Assembly: GCA_964441145.1 (NCBI GenBank)
Contig: CAYTUB010000038.1
Location: 1-27,919 of the forward strand
From: SHLQ01 sp964441145
GTDB lineage: Bacteria; Actinomycetota; Acidimicrobiia; Acidimicrobiales; SHLQ01
Length of the DNA: 27,919 nucleotides
Direction of reading: 5' to 3'
Made by a program: the position numbers and the translations under genes
In this document: positions 7,245 through 14,982 of the stretch, one piece after another
How positions within the stretch are numbered: the stretch's first letter is position 1
How the letters are laid out: each line of letters opens with the position of its first letter
The notes under the pieces: model-generated
Told to the model about the DNA's origin: nothing
The model's input: the letters and a program-made list of their open reading frames with translations, nothing else
The model's database searches: none

Positions 7245-7634
7245 CTAGAGACATCGGCTCGGGCGGACGAGCCCGAGGTGGTTTGCGACGGCTCGTTCAC
7301 GGTCGGGGATTGTTTGATTGCGGGTCGCGTTGAGCATGCGCACACCGGAACCGTCATCGGCGACCAGAGTGGCGGACCCGCCTCCATCGAGGGCGACGGC
7401 GTCTGTTGTACCGACCGAGCGGAGGAACTCGGCGGCTTCGTCCAAGGTGACGCCGACGCTGTAGCCCGGGCGCTTGCCGTCGACCACGAGCCACCACATC
7501 TGGGTCGTTCCCTCTGCGATTCCGACAACGGTCCGTGCGTAGTTCTCCGACGGGTGGCCAACGATCTGACCGGCTTCGAGAAGTCGTTCTTGGCCGGTAA
7601 CAGCTACCACGGCATAGCTAAACCTAGGCAGCAA
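7245..7634 (-). pseudogene. Phosphodiester glycosidase (NAGPA-like) remnant, 5'-truncated
   Basis: The frame encodes the C-terminal half of a phosphodiester glycosidase domain (PF09992, related to N-acetylglucosamine-1-phosphodiester alpha-N-acetylglucosaminidase). Diagnostic parts are the VGI-loop, a WWLVVDGKRPGYSVGVTLDEAAEFL segment, the ALDGGGSATLV motif and the final ERAVANHLGL. The N-terminal half, which normally includes an N-G-x-F-F region, is absent: the frame runs straight into the ridA stop at 7664. Possible starts are TTG at 7634 or GTG at 7610, neither with a good ribosome binding site. I read it as a decayed or truncated gene rather than a working enzyme. It converges on the lipoprotein gene with a 17-bp gap. 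Confidence 0.55.
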
Positions 7635-7663
7635 GACATAAAGCCTGCCGAAACCGTAGCGAA

Positions 7664-8017
7664 CTACGCCACGGCGGCAACGACGGAGATCTCCACTAGT
7701 AGGGCGGGGCGCGCCATCTTGGCTTCGACAGCTGCGCGAGCCGGCGCGTGACCGGTGGGTACCCATTCGTTCCACACCTCGTTCATGAGCGCGAAATGGT
7801 TCGCGATGTCGCGTAGGTAGATGGTCGCTGACAGGAGATGCTCACGGTCTGTTCCGGCTTCGGCGAGGGCAGCATCGATTCGCGCCAGGACCGAACGGGT
7901 CTGATCCTGAATGTCGGCTTCGGGGTCCTCGGCCACCTGCCCAGCGAGGTACACGACACCGTTGTGCACCACGATCTTGCTTGCTCGTTCGCTGGTCTGT
8001 TGACGGGAGATGGCCAT
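7664..8017 (-). CDS. RidA/YjgF family protein
   Basis: About 117 residues, the usual size for a trimeric cytosolic RidA-family protein. True RidA hydrolyses reactive enamine/imine intermediates released by PLP enzymes, and divergent subfamilies have other or unknown roles. Visible family features are the HNGVVYLAGQVAED strand-turn, the ARIDAALAEAGTDREHLLSATIYLRDI helix-strand, and PARAAVEAKMARPALLVEI with the conserved arginine that binds the substrate carboxylate. Subfamily assignment is uncertain. The ATG at 8017 is preferred over GTG at 8026 because TAGCGT lies exactly 7 bases upstream, the leaderless pattern seen at other genes here. Confidence 0.88.
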   Translation of the reverse strand: MAISRQQTSERASKIVVHNGVVYLAGQVAEDPEADIQDQTRSVLARIDAALAEAGTDREHLLSATIYLRDIANHFALMNEVWNEWVPTGHAPARAAVEAKMARPALLVEISVVAAVA

Positions 8018-8030
8018 GCATCTCACGCTA
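8018..8030 (-). promoter_or_regulatory. Candidate leaderless promoter -10 (ridA-like gene)
   Basis: TAGCGT (8030-8025, minus strand) is followed by 7 bases and then ATG at 8017. There is no ribosome binding site. The match supports the shorter start. Confidence 0.38.
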
Positions 8031-8046
8031 GCGGAGTGCCCGTCGC

Positions 8047-8379
8047 TCAGGGTGCGGCGACGATCCAGCCTCGCCGTTGAAGTTCGGATGCGAGGTCTTC
8101 GTCGGAGAACTTCTGCAGGGCTTTCTCCGTGGCCGATAGCCGCGGGGCCTTTTGGACCGGCGCAAGGCTGTCTTGCTCGATCTCGGATCGCTCCTCGAGC
8201 TTGGCGATGTATTCATCGGCCTCGTCGCGGGTGAACTTGCCCGCGGCTTGGCGTTGGGAGAAGTCCATCGGGTATCGAGCCTCTTTGAAGCTCTCGAACC
8301 CGGCGTCCATAACCAGGTCCAAGAGTTGTTCGAGCTGTTTGTGCGAAGCGGGAGGTCCCGCAGCTTGTCCAAAGGCCAT
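8047..8379 (-). CDS. Conserved hypothetical protein
   Basis: A 110-residue soluble, charged protein with no signal peptide or membrane segment. The N-terminal 60 residues (ASHKQLEQLLDLV, then FSQRQAAGKFTRDEADEYI) look like a conserved small helical domain that I associate with actinobacterial hypothetical proteins. The C-terminal part (SDEDLASELQRRGWIV) looks like a second short helical motif. No catalytic pattern is visible and I do not assign a function. It starts 36 bp after the thioredoxin stop on the same strand, so it is probably the second gene of a thioredoxin operon and would share its predicted SigR-type control. Confidence 0.7.
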   Translation of the reverse strand: MAFGQAAGPPASHKQLEQLLDLVMDAGFESFKEARYPMDFSQRQAAGKFTRDEADEYIAKLEERSEIEQDSLAPVQKAPRLSATEKALQKFSDEDLASELQRRGWIVAAP

Positions 8380-8415
8380 GTGCCCAGTCTCGCGCTGCGC
8401 CAGCTGGGATGTTTG

Positions 8416-8784
8416 CTAGCCGCCGAACATCTTTTGTAGGAAACCCTTTTTCTTCGGCTTGTCGGCATCGGCAAGTGCCGCACGGAGACCGGCGATTGGA
8501 GTCGCTCCGACGTAGGTGCTGTGGTGCTCACCGTCGACGAAGGTCATGATCGTGGGCATCGACTGAATACCGAAACGTTCGGCCAACTTCTTTTCCTTGT
8601 CGACGTCAACCTTCGCGACGAGGACGTCGTCGGGTACCTCGGTTGCGAGCTGTTGCAGATCCGGCGCCATGGTCTTGCACGGAGCGCACCACGTCGCCCA
8701 GAAATCGACCATCACCACGCGATGTGCGGCGAGCGTGTCATCGAAGGTGGACTTGGTCAGAACTTTGGGCTTTGTAGTGGCCAT
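8416..8784 (-). CDS. Thioredoxin
   Basis: A 122-residue cytosolic thiol-disulfide oxidoreductase. It has the canonical WCAPC active site at residues 32-36, the preceding VDFWATW strand, the buried-Asp region, and the cis-proline loop SMPTI. The C-terminus carries a short lysine-rich amphipathic tail (KKKGFLQKMF) not found in minimal thioredoxins. No thioredoxin reductase gene is in the window. The region just upstream contains GGAAT-N18-GTT, which matches the SigR/SigH oxidative-stress promoter, and a SigR-type sigma factor is encoded at 13736-14377. The gene is therefore a predicted member of that thiol-stress regulon. Confidence 0.95.
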   Translation of the reverse strand: MATTKPKVLTKSTFDDTLAAHRVVMVDFWATWCAPCKTMAPDLQQLATEVPDDVLVAKVDVDKEKKLAERFGIQSMPTIMTFVDGEHHSTYVGATPIAGLRAALADADKPKKKGFLQKMFGG

Positions 8785-8793
8785 AGAAGTCTG

Positions 8794-8819
8794 AACCCGG
8801 GGTCACCGCTCAGGATTCC
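8794..8819 (-). promoter_or_regulatory. SigR-type promoter of the thioredoxin gene
   Basis: On the minus strand GGAAT (8819-8815) is followed by exactly 18 bases and GTT (8796-8794). This is the consensus of SigR/SigH-type ECF sigma factors. The ATG lies 9 bases after GTT, so the mRNA has almost no leader. Thioredoxin genes are classical SigR targets. Confidence 0.7.
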
Positions 8820-8843
8820 GACAAAACGTTCGTCGAGTCTGAG

Positions 8844-11231
8844 CTACGAAGCGTTGCGTCGTTCGTAGGACTCGGTGAACCAACCGGTATCACTATCGTT
8901 TTCGGTATCGCCATCTGAGTCCGTCGCCGGAGCAGCTACACCCGTGTTATCGACGGGCTGTAGGAGTGCCGCTGGTGCAGCTGAAGATGCTTGACCGGAA
9001 GCAAGAGGCTGACCGGTGACTGCGCTGAGGGCATGTTCGAGTCGCTCGATGCGGGCGTGTGCTTCGCCGAGTTGACTGCGCAATGCCACAACGTGCTGTT
9101 GGGTGTGCTCGACGCCCTGTGTAGTCGCAGAGAGTGTGTCGGCGATTTGAGTCTCGACCGTCGTGTGTCGTCGCTGCAATTGCGTGAGCTGGGAAATGGT
9201 CTGGAGAGCCTCGACCAACTTGGTTTCAAGCTGCTGAACCCGTTCGCTCGATGCCATGTCACCTTGCGTGTTGGCAAAGGAGGCGAGCTGTGCGTTCGCA
9301 GATTCTTGTGAGCTCTCAAGTCCGGTGAGGCGACCTTCGTGGCTGGTTAGCTCGCCCTTGACCGTTTGGACGATCTGGGCCTGAATTTGGCGAAGGCCTT
9401 CGGCCATTGAGTGGGCTTCGTCGGCGGTGGACTGTGCTGAGCTAGCCGCGGTTGGATCACCGTGATTGGCGCTGGCGAGTTCTTCCAGGCTTGCGCGAAG
9501 CTCAGAATTCTCGGCTCGCAGGCTCGCTTCAAGCTCTTCGGTTGAGGTTGCCATTTCGTCGAGGCGAGCGTTCGCAGTGGCGATCTCTGTGCTGACGTCC
9601 CCCGACACGGTGGTGCCTTGGTTGGCCTCCAGCTCGTTGATTCGGTTGGTTGCCGCATCAAGCGAACGTTCCGCGATCTCGACCTTCTCGCCAATGACCT
9701 TGACGTTCTCGTCAATACGAGCGACCGAGTCGGTCGTGTTATTGAATTCTTGGCGAGCCTTACGCGTATCGTCTGCGGCCGATTCCTCGATGAGGTCGAT
9801 CCGTTGACCGAGAAGCTCATTGGTTCCGGCGATTGCTGAAATGCGATCAGCGTTATCTTTGGTCAGTTGGCTAGCTCGGTTGGCCGCTGTAGTCGTCGCC
9901 TCGATCTGTTCCGCTTGAGCCGAAAGTTGTGCGTCGTCGACCGAGGAAGTTGGGGCTTGCTCGAGTCGTGACTGGAGCTCGGCGATGCTGCTCTCATGCG
10001 AGGAAAGCGTTTCGGCTTGACCCTCGAGAGTTTGGCTGTGAGTGGTGAGTGTTTCGGTGTGATCCGAAAGTATCTGACTTTGAGCGACCGAGGCTGTGGT
10101 GTGGTCCTCGAGCGTTTGCTTCTGGTCGGCGAGGGTTGTCGTGTGGTCTTCGAGAGCCTGGCTATGGGTAGCAAGGGTGTCGGTGTGATCTACCGCAGCT
10201 GGAGCTTGTCCGAGTTGTGATTGGAGCTCGGCGATGCTGTTCTCGTGGGTGGTGAGCGTCTCGCTGTGGTTTTCGAGAGTCTGGCTCTGGGTGGTGAGCG
10301 TCGCTGTTTGGTGCTCGAGAGCCTTCGTGTATCGCGACAGCGTTTCTGAGTGCTCCGAGATGGCGGCGTCGTGTTCGTGCAGCTCGTCGAGTTGTTGGTG
10401 CAACTCGGTCTTGTGAAGGTCCAGGCGATCTTGTTGGCTTTGCAGCCCAAGCCGGTTCTCCTCGATTTGGGATTCGGTCTCCGCGACCCGTTGTCCCATA
10501 TCTCGGATGTGTTGGCCCTGCTCGATGAGCTTGTCGCTTTGGGCATCAATACGTGCTTCGAGCTCGGCCAGCGGTGCCGTTGCTGCGAACTCGATTTCCT
10601 GTACGCGCGACTTGACTTCGGAACCTGTTTGGTCGGTTCGCTCGCTCAGTTCTGACACTGTGCTTTCAAGCGCTGAAATGGACGCGCGAACCTGGGTAGC
10701 TCCGATGCGATCCTCTACGTCGGCGAGCGCCTCGCTACTGCTGGTGCGATGTGCCTCGATTGCTTCGGCTAGTTCGGTAACGCGAGTGAAGGCCTGTTCG
10801 AGGTAGCCCGTCAGTTCGCCGAGTTCATCCGACTGCGCGAGGCGTGCATCTTCAATGACGGCCAGTCGAGTGTCGAAACCGTCGACCGAGGCCACCATTG
10901 TTGTGGCGATGTGTTCTTCGGCTTCAGCTACACGCCTCGCCAATCCATTGAAACGGGCACCCGTTTGCGCGGTGGCTTGCTCGAGGGCTTTAAGTCGATC
11001 GCCTTGGCTGTCGTCGATCGTTGCCGGCAGTGGCGAGTCGAGAACGTGTTGTTCCAGCGACGAGAGGCGGGTCCGCACGAGGTCGAGCTGCGAGGACACT
11101 TCGAGCAGGCGCCCATCGGCTGAGGATCGGTGCGTATCGAGCGTGAGCGCGGACCGAGTGAGAGATCGCTCTGCTGCAAACTCTGGCCAGACTGAGGTCT
11201 CAGCTGACTTGGTTGTAATGTCCTGGTCCAT
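8844..11231 (-). CDS. Large coiled-coil protein, unknown function
   Basis: A 795-residue soluble protein rich in Glu, Gln, Ala, Ser and Thr, predicted to be coiled coil over nearly its whole length (about residues 35-745). It has no signal peptide or membrane segment. The centre, residues 294-427, is a run of near-identical heptads of the type H-x-x-T-L-x-x. These are interrupted twice by SIAELQS-L-QAP blocks, which probably mark a duplicated unit. The last 50 residues are a Pro/Ala/Asp-rich disordered tail. Similar architecture occurs in bacterial cytoskeletal and polar-growth scaffold proteins, but I cannot assign it to a family. The start is supported by AAGAGGG six bases upstream. The gene is divergent from the DUF2510 gene. 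Confidence 0.8.
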   Translation of the reverse strand: MDQDITTKSAETSVWPEFAAERSLTRSALTLDTHRSSADGRLLEVSSQLDLVRTRLSSLEQHVLDSPLPATIDDSQGDRLKALEQATAQTGARFNGLARRVAEAEEHIATTMVASVDGFDTRLAVIEDARLAQSDELGELTGYLEQAFTRVTELAEAIEAHRTSSSEALADVEDRIGATQVRASISALESTVSELSERTDQTGSEVKSRVQEIEFAATAPLAELEARIDAQSDKLIEQGQHIRDMGQRVAETESQIEENRLGLQSQQDRLDLHKTELHQQLDELHEHDAAISEHSETLSRYTKALEHQTATLTTQSQTLENHSETLTTHENSIAELQSQLGQAPAAVDHTDTLATHSQALEDHTTTLADQKQTLEDHTTASVAQSQILSDHTETLTTHSQTLEGQAETLSSHESSIAELQSRLEQAPTSSVDDAQLSAQAEQIEATTTAANRASQLTKDNADRISAIAGTNELLGQRIDLIEESAADDTRKARQEFNNTTDSVARIDENVKVIGEKVEIAERSLDAATNRINELEANQGTTVSGDVSTEIATANARLDEMATSTEELEASLRAENSELRASLEELASANHGDPTAASSAQSTADEAHSMAEGLRQIQAQIVQTVKGELTSHEGRLTGLESSQESANAQLASFANTQGDMASSERVQQLETKLVEALQTISQLTQLQRRHTTVETQIADTLSATTQGVEHTQQHVVALRSQLGEAHARIERLEHALSAVTGQPLASGQASSAAPAALLQPVDNTGVAAPATDSDGDTENDSDTGWFTESYERRNAS
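9951..10352 (-). repeat. Heptad (21-bp) repeat block inside the coiled-coil gene
   Basis: About nineteen consecutive seven-residue units (residues 294-427) with the pattern H/Q-x-x-T/A-L-x-x. They are split into two similar larger blocks, each ending in SIAELQS-L-QAP at the protein level. At DNA level this gives imperfect 21-bp periodicity, which suggests growth by unequal exchange or slippage. Confidence 0.75.
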
Positions 11232-11546
11232 GAGACCCTCTTAACTAGTAGAAATTACCTACCTGGAGAATCGGCCCCAATTGCTCGGGGATTAGCCGGA
11301 AAACAGGATTTTTCCGCATCATCTGGGACTGACCCCAAAGTCTCAAAACGGATTTCTCCAAAGTTTTTTGGCAGTGTCGCCCACACCATGATCTCACTGC
11401 ATGTGGTTTCTGAAACGCTGAACGTACCACTGCGATAATTGATAGCTGGCTCGCATCATGACGCCGCCTGCAGGTGGCCCTTTGACCTCAAACGATCACT
11501 GAAAGCGATATTGCGCCGACTTTGCGAAGCGGGAAGGCTTTGCGCC
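11232..11546. other. Long AT-richer divergent intergenic region with stem-loop
   Basis: A 315-bp non-coding stretch, less GC-rich than its surroundings, between divergent genes. It holds a 7-bp stem CGGAAAA/TTTTCCG with a 6-base loop at 11297-11316 and a T-run at 11370. A ribosome binding site GGGAAGG at 11531-11537 serves the DUF2510 gene. No RNA gene family is recognised. A weak TTGACC-like -35 lies near 11482 without a good partner. Confidence 0.4.
11252..11280 (-). promoter_or_regulatory. Candidate promoter of the coiled-coil gene
   Basis: On the minus strand TTGGGG (11280-11275), 17 bases, then TAATTT (11257-11252). Spacing is ideal and the expected start is about 15 bases before the ATG, leaving room for the AAGAGGG site. 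The hexamers are only moderate matches. Confidence 0.4.
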
Positions 11547-12371
11547 ATGTTCACGAATCTCGGCGTCATCGACTGGCTGGCCTTAGCCTTCGCTGCCCTT
11601 CTACTCGCAGGTGCAGCGGCTGCCGCCGTGCTCGCCTACGTCACCTCTCGCGCTCGTACTTCGGTGCCAAAGAATGGCTATGCGCACGCAGCAACTGCCA
11701 CACCCGCAGCAACTGCCACACCCGCAGCAACGACACTCACAGCGTCAAAGGCGAGTGTCGACCAAGAACAGGACGCCGACGAAGAAACCGACGCTGGTGA
11801 GATTGTTGACGACAGCAGCGTCATCGACTTGCGGAACCATCGTCCTCAACACGCGACCGTCGGCAGCTCTGTCGACGCAGCGGATTCCTTAGCCGATGGG
11901 GAGGTAGTTCCGTTGCATGCAACAACACCTCCCAAGTCGCCTTCTCCAACGATTAGGCGGGCGTCCAGCATGCCTCCTCCAATCGTGCATGCGCAGGGAA
12001 ATTGCGATGAGGATGTCCCAGCTGACCTGGCGCCTGAGCCGGTCCTCGCTGGAAACTTCTCCGCCGACTCTGAGATCGACCGAGAGGCGCAACTTGCGTC
12101 GCGCGCCGCTCGCTTGCGAGGTCGGCCTGTCGCCGAGACCTCTCCGCCGACAGATATTTCCGAAGCCCGGACGTACAAGGCGTCAAAGTCTGACATTGAC
12201 GTTGAAAACAAAGTTGGGGAAACCCCTAGTCCTGACCGGGTCGGCTTTGAACGACGCACCCCTGGCTTCTTTGAAGACCCAATGGGGCGTCACGAACTGC
12301 GCTACTGGGACGGAAGCCACTGGACCGAGTACGTCAAGGAAAGCGGCGAACGATTTACCGACCCGCTCTAG
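11547..12371 (+). CDS. One-pass membrane protein with C-terminal DUF2510
   Basis: About 274 residues. A single hydrophobic helix at about residues 9-34 ends in basic residues, so the long remainder is probably cytoplasmic. Residues about 45-235 are a low-complexity Ala/Thr/Pro/Asp linker that includes an exact 18-bp tandem repeat (11691-11726) encoding a short Ala-Thr-Pro repeat. The last 34 residues are a DUF2510 module: GFFEDPMGRHELRYWDGSHW followed by TEYV. This small actinobacterial domain is often found next to membrane helices, and its role is unknown. The ATG at 11547 is chosen over an in-frame upstream start at 11439 because GGGAAGG lies 9 bases upstream and the helix then begins at the N-terminus. 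Its stop overlaps the convergent PilZ gene by 4 bp. Confidence 0.82.
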   Translation: MFTNLGVIDWLALAFAALLLAGAAAAAVLAYVTSRARTSVPKNGYAHAATATPAATATPAATTLTASKASVDQEQDADEETDAGEIVDDSSVIDLRNHRPQHATVGSSVDAADSLADGEVVPLHATTPPKSPSPTIRRASSMPPPIVHAQGNCDEDVPADLAPEPVLAGNFSADSEIDREAQLASRAARLRGRPVAETSPPTDISEARTYKASKSDIDVENKVGETPSPDRVGFERRTPGFFEDPMGRHELRYWDGSHWTEYVKESGERFTDPL

Positions 12372-12751
12372 CTGCTCGAAGGAGCGATGCGGCTCGACTC
12401 GATCTTGGCGTTAGCAATCGAGTCGGCCACCAATTCCTGTAGTTCTAGCCCAAGGCGGCTGAACAGCACGCCGAGTCGGACTTGTCCCGAGTCCATTGGG
12501 GAGATGTTGCGAATTTCGCAGATCCCCTCGTGGTCATCGACGGCGACTCGATACCGTTTGCCCCGCTTCAACCGGGGGTCTTGCGGAGCAATGAGTGCAG
12601 CTCCGCCTGCCGACAGATCGACGAGCGAAGCGTCCAATCGGTCCGCCTGACGGAACAACCCGTTGGAAAGTTCAATCACCATGGGCACGGCGAAGCGGTA
12701 TCGAGCATCCTCGCGCGTTGGCTGTTCCTGATCAGATCGAATCGACGCCAT
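12368..12751 (-). CDS. PilZ domain protein (cyclic-di-GMP receptor)
   Basis: A 127-residue soluble protein made up of little more than one PilZ domain. Both ligand-binding motifs are present: RxxxR at residues 13-17 (REDAR) and DxSxxG at 45-50 (DLSAGG), so cyclic-di-GMP binding is likely. The rest follows the family beta-barrel (LKRGKRYRVAVDD, VRLGVLFSRL), and a short helical tail ends the protein. It may be an effector for signals made by enzymes such as the GGDEF-EAL protein at 3992-5848. The target process is unknown. It is convergent with the DUF2510 gene and 82 bp downstream of the EcsC-family gene on the same strand. Confidence 0.9.
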   Translation of the reverse strand: MASIRSDQEQPTREDARYRFAVPMVIELSNGLFRQADRLDASLVDLSAGGAALIAPQDPRLKRGKRYRVAVDDHEGICEIRNISPMDSGQVRLGVLFSRLGLELQELVADSIANAKIESSRIAPSSS

Positions 12752-12833
12752 AGGATATTTTCGGCGGCGGAACGCTGCTGTTGAGGAGCTTGTCGATAGC
12801 TCGCCGATAGGCGCTCTGTCGCGCTACCCGAGA

Positions 12834-13685
<852 letters not shown>

Positions 13686-13723
13686 GTCACCAGTGTGGTG
13701 GGGTACGGCGCCAGATCAACCGT

Positions 13724-13735
13724 TATGCTCGGCAA
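13724..13735 (+). promoter_or_regulatory. Candidate leaderless promoter -10 (sigR-like gene)
   Basis: TATGCT at 13724-13729 lies 6 bases before the ATG at 13736, and there is no ribosome binding site. I found no GGAAT-N18-GTT match here, so self-activation through a SigR promoter is not supported by this sequence. Confidence 0.45.
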
Positions 13736-14377
13736 ATGGCAGACCAAGCGACATTCGCAGAAGCCGCAATGCCCCTCATGGATCAGTTGTACGCGGCTGC
13801 GAGGCGTATGACGCGCAACGCAGCCGACGCCGAGGATCTCGTCCAGGAGACGTACTTAAAGGCATATCGCGGATATGACCGTTTTGAGGAGGGTTCGAAT
13901 CTCAAGGCATGGATGTATCGAATCCTCACCAACAGCTACATCAACCGATATCGGGCCAAGCAGCGTCGGCCAGATGAGAGCGATCTCGCGGATGTAGAGG
14001 ACATGTACCTCTACCGACGCTTGAGCGGAGAGAACTCCGAGATCGGGGCTAGCGCCGAAGACGCCTTCTTAGATTCGGTCACCGACGACGCCGTAAAGGC
14101 GGCGATCGAGGCCATTCCAGAGAACTTCCGGATCGCCGTTTTGCTCGCTGATGTCGAGGGATTTGCCTACAAAGAAATCGCCGACATCCTCGAAATTCCC
14201 ATCGGAACGGTGATGAGTCGCATCCATCGGGGAAGAAAAGCGCTCGAAAAGCAGTTGCACGATTACGCCGGGGAGCGAAACCTTCTCCCCGACGATGAAG
14301 AATTGGACGAACATGATGCTTCGTCGCCCCAAGAAGGCGGCGAAGCGCTATCAGATGGGAAGGTCGTCACTCCATGA
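13736..14377 (+). CDS. sigR: ECF sigma factor, SigR/SigH type (thiol stress)
   Basis: 213 residues, of the ECF12 (SigR of Streptomyces, SigH of mycobacteria) group, which drives transcription of thioredoxin and other thiol-stress genes. Region 2 is near-consensus: DAEDLVQETYLKAYRGYDRF, then GSNLKAWMYRILTNSYINRYR. Region 4 reads AIPENFRIAVLLADVEGFAYKEIADI, then IPIGTVMSRIHRGRKAL. A 40-residue acidic tail follows region 4. The ATG at 13736 is chosen over upstream in-frame codons because it gives the family length and follows a TATGCT box by 6 bases. The gene overlaps the anti-sigma gene by 4 bp (ATGA), the usual arrangement. A matching promoter lies upstream of the thioredoxin gene at 8784. Confidence 0.95.
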   Translation: MADQATFAEAAMPLMDQLYAAARRMTRNAADAEDLVQETYLKAYRGYDRFEEGSNLKAWMYRILTNSYINRYRAKQRRPDESDLADVEDMYLYRRLSGENSEIGASAEDAFLDSVTDDAVKAAIEAIPENFRIAVLLADVEGFAYKEIADILEIPIGTVMSRIHRGRKALEKQLHDYAGERNLLPDDEELDEHDASSPQEGGEALSDGKVVTP

Positions 14378-14769
14378 CGCAAGACCACAATGACGTAGAC
14401 AATTCCGGCGGCTCGCCTTCACAAGGCGATGTTTTTGCAGCCTCACCGCCGTTTGTACATGCAGGCGACGGATTCCGCGGCGCCGATGGCTTCAACCCAG
14501 CTGGCCCCCAGCCCGTGTTCGCCCCCGTGGGGCCGCCCGGCCTCGAAGCGTCGTGTCTGGACGTACATCGCTCGTTGTCGGTGTATCTCGACGGTGAACT
14601 CGCCCCGCTGCAAGACGCCGCAGTACAGGCTCATCTCGCTGGGTGTGGATCCTGCCAGGCGGCTCAGGCCTTCCAGATGCAGCTTCGTTCCACGGTTGCA
14701 GCCAAGGCATTTGGCCCCATGCCCGAAGACGTCCGGGATCGCATCACCCGCGCCCTCGGGTTTGACTGA
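14374..14769 (+). CDS. rsrA: RsrA-like zinc-binding anti-sigma factor
   Basis: 131 residues. The C-terminal 75 residues form a ZAS/zf-HC2 domain: Cys in ASCLDVHRSL, then VYLDGELAPL, then HLAGCGSC, giving the H-x3-C-x2-C zinc motif. In RsrA these cysteines form a disulfide on oxidation, release zinc and free SigR. It starts inside the sigma stop codon, so the two proteins should be made in matched amounts. The first 60 residues are an unusual Gly/Pro/Ala-rich extension absent from classical RsrA (about 105 residues). The sequence gives no sign of a membrane segment, which fits a cytosolic redox switch. The partner assignment rests on adjacency and motif. Confidence 0.88.
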   Translation: MTQDHNDVDNSGGSPSQGDVFAASPPFVHAGDGFRGADGFNPAGPQPVFAPVGPPGLEASCLDVHRSLSVYLDGELAPLQDAAVQAHLAGCGSCQAAQAFQMQLRSTVAAKAFGPMPEDVRDRITRALGFD

Positions 14770-14817
14770 GCTTCGCTCGAGTCATCACCTCGCCGCGGCC
14801 CCACTACACTGATGAAC

Positions 14818-14982
14818 ATGTTCTCTGTTGTCTGGACATTTTGGATCGCTCCGTTTCTCGTCGTGGGCACGATCTTGCTGATCGTCGCCATTGTCGGCGG
14901 ATACATATCTCAGGTCACTGCGAAGCAGTACCCGAATCGCAAGCAGCGAAAGCTCATGGAGCAACAAAAAGCCGGTGAGTGA
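14818..14982 (+). CDS. Small single-pass membrane protein (54 residues)
   Basis: A short gene not otherwise obvious. One hydrophobic helix (from about FWIAPFLVVGTILLIVAIVG) is followed by a basic tail (KQYPNRKQRKLMEQQ). This gives an N-out, C-in small membrane protein by the positive-inside rule. Its stop overlaps the start of the metalloprotease gene by 8 bp, so the two are probably translationally coupled. ATG at 14818 is chosen over ATG at 14812 because TACACT (14805-14810) precedes it by 7 bases, the leaderless spacing seen elsewhere here. No family is recognised. Confidence comes from the helix-plus-basic-tail pattern and the overlap. Confidence 0.65.
   Translation: MFSVVWTFWIAPFLVVGTILLIVAIVGGYISQVTAKQYPNRKQRKLMEQQKAGE

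Noticed and set aside
9951..10352. Regularly spaced repeats that could suggest a CRISPR-like array
   Set aside because: The 21-bp periodicity is in frame with a long coding sequence and encodes heptads; there are no unique spacers or conserved 24-37 bp repeats.
11245..11430. Minus-strand frame of 61 codons in the intergenic region
   Set aside because: Its composition is unlike the neighbouring genes, it lacks a ribosome binding site and it runs through the candidate promoter of the coiled-coil gene.
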